From CAZLMG01 sp964560765 (GTDB lineage: Bacteria; Bdellovibrionota_B; Oligoflexia; Oligoflexales; CAZLMG01), in assembly GCA_964560765.1 (NCBI GenBank), contig CAZLMG010000010.1, forward strand, positions 65,559-129,558: 64,000 bases of DNA, read 5' to 3'. Positions 27,136 to 34,243 of the stretch are shown here, in pieces (positions within the stretch are counted from its first letter, which is position 1; the number at the start of each line of letters is the position of its first letter). The notes under the pieces are model-generated. The model was not told the origin of the DNA. It made no database searches and was given only the letters and a program-made list of their open reading frames with translations. A program made the position numbers and the translations under genes.

Positions 27136-28179
27136 ATGGCCTACATTGAAAAAAGAAATGCAAAATACGGCATACGTTATCGGGCTAACGTCAGGGTCAA
27201 AGGATTTCCCTCGAAGTCGGCAACCTTTCATTCCAAGGCGGAAGCTCGAAGATGGGCCGAGGCCGAGGAGGGTAAACTCAAGTATCAGCGGGCCATCGAG
27301 GGTCACAACTCGACTTACCATACCTTGGACGATGCCATCGTGCGATATATGCGCGATATTGCCATTCGGACGCCAAAAAGCTTCGACGCAAAGCGCTTTG
27401 CCCTGGGAGTTTGGAGTCGGCTCATTGGGCCTTTACAAATTCAAAAGGTCACGGCAGTGATGATATCTGAAATTCGTACCAATATGCATCGTGGCAGGTT
27501 GGGAAGGGAACTGGCCCCAGCTACTGTCAATCGCTATATGGCGTGCCTTTCGCATGTTTTGACGATCGCTGCGAGAGAGTGGGGCTGGATTCCGGCTTCG
27601 CCCATGTCGGCGGTCACCAAGCTCAAAGAGCCACGCGGCCGAGTTCGCTTCCTAAGCGATAACGAGCGCAAGCGATTATTGGACGCCTGTAAACTGAGCT
27701 GCAATTCTCAAATGTATGCAATCGTCGTAGTTGCGATTTCGACAGGCATGCGCAAGTCAGAGATTCTGGGGCTTAGGCGTTCGGATGTTGACCTTGATCG
27801 TCATCGCATTATTCTTCAGGACACCAAGAACGGGGATCGAAGGTCTGTACCATTGGTAGGATTGGCGGCGACCCTGGTGGGCGAGCTGTGGGATCGCGAT
27901 CAAGATTCAGAGTTCTTGTTTGCAAGCCCTACGGGCGGAAGATTCTTTGACCTCAAGAGACCTTGGAAAAATGCGCTCAGGCAGGCGCAAATTTTTGATT
28001 TTCGATTTCACGATCTACGGCATTGCGCGGCGAGTTACTTGGCGATGAGCGGGGCCACTTCGCACGAAATTGCTGAAGTTCTTGGTCATAAGTCACTCGA
28101 CATGGTTAAGCGATACACACATCTCTGCGACACCCACGTCAGCAAAGTAGTTGAGCGAATGACCAAGCAGATTTTCTAG
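27136..28179 (+). CDS. Tyrosine recombinase/integrase
   Basis: Site-specific recombinase of the phage-integrase family (PF00589), 347 residues. Residues 1-50 resemble an Arm-DNA-binding domain (IRYRANVRVKGFPSKSATF), 60-150 the SAM-like core-binding domain, and 170-335 the catalytic domain. The catalytic set is complete: Arg206 in STGMRKSE, Lys231 in TKNG, His292 and Arg295 in FHDLRH, His318 in LGHKS and the nucleophile Tyr327 in KRYTH. GGGAGG precedes the ATG. It begins 184 bases after the tRNA-Arg gene and points away from it, the typical layout for an element using that tRNA as attB. Its stop overlaps the stop of abiEii by 4 bases. No excisionase gene is seen nearby. Confidence 0.95.
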   Translation: MAYIEKRNAKYGIRYRANVRVKGFPSKSATFHSKAEARRWAEAEEGKLKYQRAIEGHNSTYHTLDDAIVRYMRDIAIRTPKSFDAKRFALGVWSRLIGPLQIQKVTAVMISEIRTNMHRGRLGRELAPATVNRYMACLSHVLTIAAREWGWIPASPMSAVTKLKEPRGRVRFLSDNERKRLLDACKLSCNSQMYAIVVVAISTGMRKSEILGLRRSDVDLDRHRIILQDTKNGDRRSVPLVGLAATLVGELWDRDQDSEFLFASPTGGRFFDLKRPWKNALRQAQIFDFRFHDLRHCAASYLAMSGATSHEIAEVLGHKSLDMVKRYTHLCDTHVSKVVERMTKQIF

Positions 28180-28955
28180 GGAGATTGATCAGACAAGCCG
28201 TTCGCAAGCCAAGAGTTAATCGAGGCAAAGACGTCGTGAAGCTTGGATGGTAAATCCTTGTTACGGCTCACATGCGACTGCCAAGATTTCTCCATGAGGG
28301 GATTAATCCACTTTTTCTGTAGCTCAGGGGAGACAGTTCGTTCTCTTAGTATTTGAGCCAAAATTCCCCAAGACACCTCGGATGAATTTGCGACACTGAT
28401 TCGCCAGAGATCATCAAAGTCTTTCATGCGACTATTTCCGGATCCATATTGATGAGCAGCAGCTAGCTTATCGCTGATGATATTCTCGAGAGTTACTGCT
28501 GAGATTTTGACCTCCGGTCGAATGGGCGAAGCAATGTGCTGAGTGACCGACAAAAGTTTGTAAACGATATCCAGCTCGAAGGTGTTCTCTTGACCCTGGT
28601 CTGTCTTAAAGGAAACGCGAGCGGACGCGCCTCGATTTTCGATCGGGTCAAAGTCAATCAATGCGTACTTTATTCCCTCTATAGCTCTGTTACAGGCGTC
28701 GTCTAGGGCCTTGCGGACGTCACTATGATTTGCAAATGTCTTGGTGACAAAATCAAGATCTACGGTACTCCTGGGCGTTTTGATGTACATCCATAGGAGA
28801 TTTCCGCCTTTGAAGACAAATTCATCACTCGTCTCATTCAGTTGCTCGACAAATGTCATCATGACAAAGCGCAGAAATGCGTGAGGCCCACTCAATTTGT
28901 GCTTGGTGGTCCAGGAGCGAGCTCTCGCTAGGAAGTTCTTTGAGGGTTCAGCCAT
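28176..28955 (-). CDS. abiEii: AbiEii-type nucleotidyltransferase toxin
   Basis: Toxin of a type IV toxin-antitoxin/abortive-infection system (PF08843). AbiEii proteins are nucleotidyltransferases that stop growth, in known cases by modifying tRNA. The 259 residues hold FVFKGGNLL (GG at 50-51) followed by TVDLDF (Asp66 and Asp68), the polymerase-beta metal site, and a C-terminal block SDKLAAAHQ and SRMKDFDDLW near 160-180 with the conserved Lys and Asp residues of the family. The motifs appear intact. Its start overlaps the antitoxin gene by 8 bases. In a mobile array it may protect against phages and also stabilise the element. Confidence 0.9.
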   Translation of the reverse strand: MAEPSKNFLARARSWTTKHKLSGPHAFLRFVMMTFVEQLNETSDEFVFKGGNLLWMYIKTPRSTVDLDFVTKTFANHSDVRKALDDACNRAIEGIKYALIDFDPIENRGASARVSFKTDQGQENTFELDIVYKLLSVTQHIASPIRPEVKISAVTLENIISDKLAAAHQYGSGNSRMKDFDDLWRISVANSSEVSWGILAQILRERTVSPELQKKWINPLMEKSWQSHVSRNKDLPSKLHDVFASINSWLANGLSDQSP

Positions 28956-29526
28956 CTGCGATCTCCTGTTTTACGGCACGTAGCACATGGGTCCCCAGGG
29001 TGCCGTCATAGCGCACCAACTTCTCGGGTCTGATTTTCCCTTGATGTACATAACGCTTGAGCGCTTTAATAAAGAGCGCGCCGTCTGGGTCCAACATGTA
29101 GGCATCGCAAAGCGATCGTTCGCGGTCATAGACGCGAACCTTATGGCCGTGCATCGTGATGGTTGCAATACCAAAGAGTCGTGACTCTTTGACCCTACGG
29201 GTCCTGAGCAATTTATTTCGTATGGAAGTCCCGCGTTCGATATCCACGTCAATCTTGTCGATTCGCTCGTCGGTCAAATCGTGGATGACGAGGGCCGATA
29301 TTCCCGAGACGACGGCGTGCGGATAGAATCGCGCCACCGCGATGATGGAGGCGATGAACGGATCGAGTGAGGGATGGGCATAGAATCCAGCGCCGAGTAG
29401 GATCAACTGTCCGCCATCGACCAGTCGCCGTAATTGCGTTCGAGAAACCGAAAGCTTCTGCAGCTCCGAAGCGCGCATGACGCTAAGCTTTTTGATTGCC
29501 CGCATAGGTTCTAGCCGCATATTCAA
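28948..29526 (-). CDS. abiEi: AbiEi-type antitoxin and autorepressor
   Basis: Antitoxin of the AbiE pair, 192 residues. In known AbiEi proteins an N-terminal winged helix binds inverted repeats in its own promoter while the C-terminal domain neutralises toxicity. Here residues 15-45 (VMRASELQKLSVSRTQLRRL) form the helix-turn-helix, followed by GGQLILLGAGFYAHP, the usual wing, and YDRERSLCDAYMLDPDG near 130. The first start is a TTG at 29526 with GGGAG seven bases upstream; an ATG at 29520 is the alternative. A near-perfect 16-base inverted repeat lies 21-65 bases upstream of the start and is the probable operator. The antitoxin gene precedes the toxin gene, as in other AbiE operons. Confidence 0.88.
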   Translation of the reverse strand: MNMRLEPMRAIKKLSVMRASELQKLSVSRTQLRRLVDGGQLILLGAGFYAHPSLDPFIASIIAVARFYPHAVVSGISALVIHDLTDERIDKIDVDIERGTSIRNKLLRTRRVKESRLFGIATITMHGHKVRVYDRERSLCDAYMLDPDGALFIKALKRYVHQGKIRPEKLVRYDGTLGTHVLRAVKQEIADG

Positions 29527-29546
29527 GGATAAGCTCCCGGGTGAAT

Positions 29547-29591
29547 GTTACAAATTTACCACAAATGCCATCAGCGTGGTAAGTTTGTAAC
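29547..29591 (-). promoter_or_regulatory. Inverted-repeat operator upstream of abiEi
   Basis: GTTACAAATTTACCAC (29547-29562) and GTGGTAAGTTTGTAAC (29576-29591) are inverted copies with one mismatch in 16 positions and a 13-base spacer. They lie just upstream of the abiEi start. AbiEi repressors of other bacteria bind paired inverted repeats in this position, so negative autoregulation is expected. Confidence 0.8.
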
Positions 29592-29758
29592 GAAAGTTGC
29601 TTTCTGGGCGCGGATTTTAATAAAATCGCCGTGGGGTAATTTGGGGGGAGCGGCTCTGATTAATTTTGTCGGCAATAGAAGATGTGTGTGTCCAATTTTA
29701 TATATAAATATCATGATGTTATGATTTTTGTGCCCGAGTCGTTTGGCGCAAAAAATTC

Positions 29759-29780
29759 ATTTCTAATCCGGTGGTCGCAG
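29759..29780 (+). repeat. Internal attachment repeat
   Basis: An exact 22-base copy of the tRNA-Arg anticodon-loop/variable-loop sequence. It lies between the abiE operator region and the nucleotidyltransferase gene, whose stop codon is only 4 bases away. No other tRNA sequence flanks it, so it marks a junction between two inserted segments. Confidence 0.85.
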
Positions 29781-29784
29781 ATGT

Positions 29785-30486
29785 TCACTCGAAACCATCA
29801 TCCGCAAATACTTGCATGGCAGATAGTACGCGTTCCGTTCGTTCACTATTCTGGCTAGTTGGAAGGCAGTTTGCAATATAGTTACCGAGCCTCGAATCCT
29901 TCAGGAGCAAAGCAAACTCATGGCGAATGAACGAGCGCACTTGACCCGTCGATGCGGCAAGTTGCTGATGAATGCCAGCAAGTCCGTCGATTAAAATGAT
30001 GATGTCTTCAAGATCGTGATTAACATCAACCTCATAACTCAGGAGATTCACGGCGTCGCCGCGCGACCGAAAAGCATCGAGCTTTGTGGCGATAAAATAC
30101 ACGGGGCTTAGAATCCGAATGGGTCGTCCAGCATCAATCTTAACAGTGGATGCTTCCCTTACACCTTCGTCGAACCAGCGATTGGTGGCGTGAGGTCCGA
30201 CGGCCTTGACGGGAATCACATCTAGAATCTGCGAGTCATATATCCAGCGACACGGTGGATCATCTTTTCCTTGTGCGCGAACAAATCCCTTGCGAGACAG
30301 GTTATCTTCAAATTCAGTGAATGCCAGGTATGAGTCATTTGGATATACGGCATCGACATCGCGAGTTGCGCGCACATTTGCCTTTGCCGCAGAATCGACG
30401 AGGATCGTGTTAATGGCACCGCCAACAAAGATGACTTCGTCGGCAAGTTCGCCTAAAGCCAACACGACTTTACTAAGGTCCATCAA
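29785..30486 (-). CDS. Nucleotidyltransferase, candidate toxin
   Basis: A 233-residue polymerase-beta-fold nucleotidyltransferase, distinct from AbiEii in length and motif spacing. FVGGAINTILVD has the GG pair at 22-23, RATRDVDAVYP supplies Asp43 and Asp45, and SQILDVIP gives the third carboxylate at Asp89, so the catalytic triad is complete. RILSPVYFIATKLDAFRSRG and DLEDIIILIDG match the distal helices of AbiEii-like NTases that are often found alone. Six bases separate it from the upstream HTH gene, so they form an operon like a toxin-antitoxin pair. The target (tRNA, protein or nucleotide) is unknown. Confidence 0.75.
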   Translation of the reverse strand: MMDLSKVVLALGELADEVIFVGGAINTILVDSAAKANVRATRDVDAVYPNDSYLAFTEFEDNLSRKGFVRAQGKDDPPCRWIYDSQILDVIPVKAVGPHATNRWFDEGVREASTVKIDAGRPIRILSPVYFIATKLDAFRSRGDAVNLLSYEVDVNHDLEDIIILIDGLAGIHQQLAASTGQVRSFIRHEFALLLKDSRLGNYIANCLPTSQNSERTERVLSAMQVFADDGFE

Positions 30487-30492
30487 TAAGTC

Positions 30493-30990
30493 TCACTTGA
30501 TCACCAGTGAATCAAACAGCTTTAGAGCAAGAGAAATCTCCCTCGATCGACCGAGGCGCAGGCAATCGATGATGGCAGCAAGCTCGTATACCCGATCGTT
30601 AGCCTTACATGCCACCGGCAAGGAATCATATAGCGGCCTCAGGCTAGGCCCGTAAACATTGCCATCGATTAACGGCAGCACGGGAATCTCTGTGGCGCTA
30701 ATTTCTGCTGCAAGACGCGGATGCCCCCATGCCGTCGCAAGCCCACGCGCGGGGGCTCCCAAATGTGCAGGGAAAACGTACTTTAATCCATGATGTAGGA
30801 ACTCGCGTAAATTACCTGTCAGGCATTTTCGCTCATTGCCTGAAATCGCAAGGAGATGTGAGGAAGCGAGACGCTTGATCGCATTGCTGACCTCGCTCTT
30901 GCTGATATGAAGCAAAGCGCCGAGCCCGACCACGGTCATTGGCGCGTGACTCGCCATTGTCGCAGCAACCATGACATCCTGTGCCTTCAT
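30493..30990 (-). CDS. HTH protein, candidate antitoxin of the NTase pair
   Basis: A 165-residue protein with an N-terminal winged-helix segment (MTVVGLGALLHISKSEVSNA, then IKRLASSHLLA) like MarR-type regulators. Its C-terminal half, about 100 residues, has no fold I recognise; it includes GNVYGPSLRPLYDSLPVA. It is encoded directly upstream of the nucleotidyltransferase gene with a 6-base gap. The order HTH first, NTase second mirrors the AbiE operon next door, so a repressor/antitoxin role is plausible. The upstream region has repeats of TTCCAT that could be its operator. Confidence 0.65.
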   Translation of the reverse strand: MKAQDVMVAATMASHAPMTVVGLGALLHISKSEVSNAIKRLASSHLLAISGNERKCLTGNLREFLHHGLKYVFPAHLGAPARGLATAWGHPRLAAEISATEIPVLPLIDGNVYGPSLRPLYDSLPVACKANDRVYELAAIIDCLRLGRSREISLALKLFDSLVIK

Positions 30991-31053
30991 GAATCTTCCA
31001 TAAAACGAGGAAACTAATGCAGTATATCAAATAATATCATATATAGTGAATAC

Positions 31054-31070
31054 TTCCATGATTTATGGAA
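31054..31070 (-). promoter_or_regulatory. Small inverted repeat upstream of the HTH-NTase operon
   Basis: TTCCAT and ATGGAA flank a 5-base spacer at 31054-31070, about 65 bases upstream of the HTH start. Another TTCCAT lies immediately before the start codon near 30996, and an A/T-rich stretch suitable for a promoter lies between. This could be the operator of the HTH protein; the arms are short. Confidence 0.4.
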
Positions 31071-31148
31071 CGTGGAAATCTTGATATTTGGTAAGGGTCC
31101 GGTCAGACTTGCGATTCTTGAATCTGACCATTATCCGCCAAGAAATCA

Positions 31149-31178
31149 GCGCCCCCGCCACCTGGGGGCGCAATTTTT
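31149..31178 (+). terminator. GC-rich hairpin with T tract near the right end of the array
   Basis: Arms GCGCCCCC (31149-31156) and GGGGGCGC (31164-31171) pair perfectly around a 7-base loop and are followed by AATTTTT. It has the form of a Rho-independent terminator on the + strand, but no + strand gene precedes it, so it may insulate the element or be a recombinase-related structure. Confidence 0.5.
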
Positions 31179-31278
31179 CCACAAATCAAAAAGGGTACGG
31201 GGGCGAAACGGGGGCGTGGCAAGGGGTTGCGGCGATGCGGCCCTTGCGCGGCTTGGATTCGATGTCGAAGCCCACCAT

Positions 31279-31350
31279 ATTTCTAATCCGGTGGTCGCAG
31301 GTTGGCTGCGCCGTCACGCTGTGCGGGTGCGAGTCCTGCCGGGATCGCCA
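31279..31350 (+). repeat. Right attachment site (attR), interrupted 3' tRNA half
   Basis: Starts with 25 bases identical to the tRNA-Arg anticodon-loop to T-stem sequence. A 26-base foreign insert follows at 31304-31329, and then the last 21 bases of the tRNA including CCA (31330-31350). The insert splits the T loop between GTT and CGAG. It marks the right boundary of the island and was probably the original chromosomal 3' end of the tRNA gene. Confidence 0.85.
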
Positions 31351-31418
31351 CTAACCCTCAAAGATATTGTTTCAAATGAAATGCCGAGGCCGCCAAGTCA
31401 AGCGCAATACTCCGGAGA

Positions 31419-31874
31419 TCATTTCAAGCAACTTGTACCCTGCGAAGAAACTTGAAGCTCGCAGCTCTCTTTCCTTAGGATGCTAACAGTCGTCGCGCAA
31501 TGCATCGACCCGATCGGGGCTCGAACAACAAAACTGACGTAATGGTAATCTCCAGACTTTCCAATTGTGCTCAGGTCCGAGCCGCGCGAAACAGATGCCG
31601 TTCCATCGCCCGAAAAATTGCAGTCGTATTGAGCTTTCGTATCTTTGCTGGTCAATGTGCAGGTGCGAATCGGTCCCTTTCGGAGCGGATTCAAGTGAGC
31701 TGCAACCGAATTCTAATTCATTTGAAAGCGGGCTTGAACGACATTCAGCTTGTTCGTCAGTTGAACCTCCTCAACGACGAGATCTTGATCAGATTGGATC
31801 GATGATTTCGCATCATTGGAACACGCAGGAAAAATGAGTACCGCTGTAGCAGTGCTCGCAGAGATGAAACCTCA
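31419..31874 (-). pseudogene. Broken small lipoprotein gene
   Basis: One minus-strand frame reads a lipoprotein-like leader (AVLIFPACSNDAKSS, with Cys codon at 31821-31823), then about 35 residues, an in-frame TAG at 31713-31715, and another 90 residues up to a stop at 31419. The part after the TAG has five Cys (RTCTLTSKDTKAQYDC, MHCATTVSILRKESCEL), as in an exported protein. The leader lacks an ATG, GTG or TTG before the next upstream stop. A TTG at 31694 could start only the leaderless second half. I read it as a decayed lipoprotein gene beside the array. Confidence 0.55.
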
Positions 31875-32070
31875 AGGATCGCGCGCGGAATATTTCACTG
31901 TCCTGCAACGATAAACGCTTCTCGTTAAACACTGGGAAAGCCAGTCCACATCGTTTGCAAACATGTAAACGCTTGCATTGGCGAGAGAAAAGTGCGACAT
32001 CCCGCGCTATTCGGAGCGCAAGCAGGCTCCTCTATTCTTCCCACTTTACGTTTCTTGGAGGTTGTCAATC

Positions 32071-32709
32071 ATGTTCGACCGTACACTCGTTTGCCGTTTC
32101 TTTCGACAGTCGATACTTGCGGGTATCATGGTACTGGGTATGTCGCCAGCGGCAGCTTTTGCTGGCAATGGTTACGTTTACGCCGGTGGCGCCAACTCGG
32201 CTGCCGCCTGTGGCGGAATTGCGACGCTTGTTCGCTCTTCACATTATCGGTTTGGTCCAGGATATGATGATGATGGTAGGTACTATCCATACTGGAATGC
32301 TTGCTTTGTCAGCGTTCAAACTCGCGGGCGCGCTCCGAACAATCCAGTTCAGCCCAATCCGCGACCCCAGCCCACCCAGCCCAATGCGGCAACGGCGTGC
32401 AAAGACATCAATCGAATGCCCGCGACTCTGGTTAGCTTCCAAACGGTATCCATGCACACCCCTGGCTATGAATCACTGCACGGACCTCACTACTACTTCC
32501 AAGAAGCCATCAACGATCTTATCGACCGTTGCCGCGACGGCATGTCCATGCAGATCTTAAGGGGCGCATACCAAAGCGCCAGCAGTCGCTTTGGAGATCT
32601 CGCAAATGCGTTCTATCCCGTGCACCGAACCCAGCAGAATCTTGAAGCTGACAAGCGCTGGAAAGAACTCGCGAACGAAATGACAAGAATCGATCGCCAC
32701 TTCCAGTAA
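32071..32709 (+). CDS. Exported protein of unknown function
   Basis: A 212-residue protein with a signal peptide (residues 1-31, ending AAAFA) and a GGAGG ribosome binding site nine bases before the ATG at 32071. The mature part starts GNGYVYAGGANSAAACGG, contains four Cys, and has a proline/asparagine/glutamine linker (NPVQPNPRPQPTQPNAA, near 90-110) between two parts. The C-terminal part is helical and charged (SSRFGDLANAFYPVHRTQQN). I recognise no family. It stands alone, 360 bases from the previous remnant. Codon use is like its neighbours. Confidence 0.7.
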   Translation: MFDRTLVCRFFRQSILAGIMVLGMSPAAAFAGNGYVYAGGANSAAACGGIATLVRSSHYRFGPGYDDDGRYYPYWNACFVSVQTRGRAPNNPVQPNPRPQPTQPNAATACKDINRMPATLVSFQTVSMHTPGYESLHGPHYYFQEAINDLIDRCRDGMSMQILRGAYQSASSRFGDLANAFYPVHRTQQNLEADKRWKELANEMTRIDRHFQ

Positions 32710-32841
32710 TCTGGCGCAAAGTCCACTGGGGCATCTTGGAAGGGTGGATTTACCTTGATCCGTGCGTGGAACGATTTGTACGACCGGCGTCGAGCAAAGT
32801 TTGCTCGACGCTACGGGATACGTCCTTTATACCAGTCGACT

Positions 32842-33795
32842 TCAGCAAGCCGTTGGCCGCGAATGTTCTGGAATTCGGTCAGGATCAGAACAATCGGCCC
32901 AGCCCGAATTTGAGCCAGTTGAGCCAGAACCGGTCCCGCCAGTACCGCCAGTTTCAGTAGCAGTGGGCGTCGATGTCGAACTTACCTCAGGCATCGTCGT
33001 CTCAGACTCGTCTTGATCAGGTTGCGGCTCTGGAGCCGAGTTCGCACACTGATTCGAGTTAGCGGTTCCTTGGCGCTTCTCTTGCTGTTGGCCGCTGAAA
33101 GCTGTCGTGCACCACAATGGTACTTTTTTTGCCTGGCAAACAGGATGGTCTGTAAGTAGTAACAGCGCCGTTGCCGGTGAGGCCGTGTTGGTCACCGCAT
33201 CCTGTTGCTGTTGGCTAGCCTGGTGCTTCTGCAATTTTGCTGCCTTGCCGGCTTCTATATCTTGGGGTGACAATACCAGGACAATAGGCTCTTCGTTTGT
33301 CAGCTCTTGGCCGTCGCAACTTGGCTCTTCGCCTTGCCCCTCAGTTGGGGGCTGTTTCATAGGGCACCATACGAAGACTTGCCCGTTAACTACAGTCTCT
33401 CCGCATTCCCACGAGGTGCCTTGCAGCAGGCGCAGGTCTGAGGGGTAGCCGTATTCGTTGTTTTGACTCGTCTCAGTGCCGGCGAGAATGCCCACAAATG
33501 CGTCAAAATCTGTCGCTCCCTGCTCGTTAATCAAGGCCCGTAGCAGGTCTTGCGCCGCATCCAGTGTCAATTCAGATTCTGCCTCTGCAATCGCCGCAGC
33601 CAGCCAAAGTTGCTCACGCTCGGCCAAAGAAACGCTGCTGATATCAATATGTCGGTTTACATCTGAGTTTTTGCTCTTTGACAGATGATTTGTTCGCACC
33701 TTGCCTTCGCCATTCAATTGGGGATCCTTGTCACACCCGATGAGAGCGATTTGGGATGCCATAGCGAGGCTCAAAACCGAAATGAGGTGACGCAT
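32842..33795 (-). CDS. Lipoprotein of unknown function, low-complexity tail
   Basis: A 317-residue lipoprotein. The leader ends in the lipobox ALIGC, with Cys at 21, followed by Asp-Lys-Asp. Aspartate at +2 would retain it in the inner membrane by the enterobacterial rule, though that rule may not hold here. The middle is alpha-helical and acidic (LAAAIAEAESELTLDAAQD), followed by a Gln-rich stretch (KLQKHQASQQQQDAV). The last 70 residues are rich in Ser, Thr, Gly and Pro (GGTGGTGSGSTGSN) and look like a flexible linker. Seven Cys lie in the mature C-terminal two thirds. No family is recognised, and no operon partner is present. Confidence 0.7.
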   Translation of the reverse strand: MRHLISVLSLAMASQIALIGCDKDPQLNGEGKVRTNHLSKSKNSDVNRHIDISSVSLAEREQLWLAAAIAEAESELTLDAAQDLLRALINEQGATDFDAFVGILAGTETSQNNEYGYPSDLRLLQGTSWECGETVVNGQVFVWCPMKQPPTEGQGEEPSCDGQELTNEEPIVLVLSPQDIEAGKAAKLQKHQASQQQQDAVTNTASPATALLLLTDHPVCQAKKVPLWCTTAFSGQQQEKRQGTANSNQCANSAPEPQPDQDESETTMPEVSSTSTPTATETGGTGGTGSGSTGSNSGWADCSDPDRIPEHSRPTAC

Positions 33796-34243
33796 GCTGT
33801 CCTCCCTTTTTTACCATTCGAATTATTCTGCTTTGGAGATGTGGAGGGCTATGCGAGTCCCGTGCCGCCCGTCGCCCTTGGAAATTTCCCTGTGCTTTCG
33901 CTAGCGAGCAGCTCACGAACGAGCCGCAGCCAAGCATGTCGGAGCGATTTGGCGGCCAGCATGACCTAGTTCTGTCTAGTCAAGTCAGGGAGATATAGCT
34001 GATGCCTGTGACTTGGCGGCTGCAATGCGCTATCAATGAGATTTTTAGCTCGTCATACCGGCATGTTGTGATCGCAAGCTCGCCAAACCGTCAGAGCTGG
34101 AGACGCGGCGGCGCAGAGCAATAGTCGCCAGCGGCGCAAAATTCTCTGCGATCACAGGGCAACGCACTGGGCAAGGGGTCGTGGCAGACGAATTGCACCC
34201 GACTTGCAATCACTGCAGCACACTCTATATCGCGAGGGATGTC
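33796..34243. other. Intergenic region without a recognisable gene
   Basis: About 450 bases between divergent genes. The frames here are short, lack ribosome binding sites and give no protein-like sequence. It presumably contains the promoters of the leftward lipoprotein and the rightward exported protein. No clear hairpin or repeat stands out. Confidence 0.5.

Larger units (their letters stand above)
26727..31350. mobile_element. tRNA-Arg-anchored integrative cassette array
   Basis: The core ATTTCTAATC occurs in direct orientation at 26727, 26906, 29759 and 31279. It divides the region into three segments: 179 bases without a gene but carrying the 5' half of the tRNA; 2,853 bases with the integrase and AbiE pair; and 1,520 bases with the NTase/HTH pair. 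Beyond the core, the last three copies share at least 22 bases of tRNA 3' sequence, and the right-most copy continues to the CCA end. A tyrosine recombinase lies next to the tRNA in the usual orientation. This is a small genomic island built from several insertions at one site. Boundaries are read directly; excision ability is not known. Confidence 0.85.
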
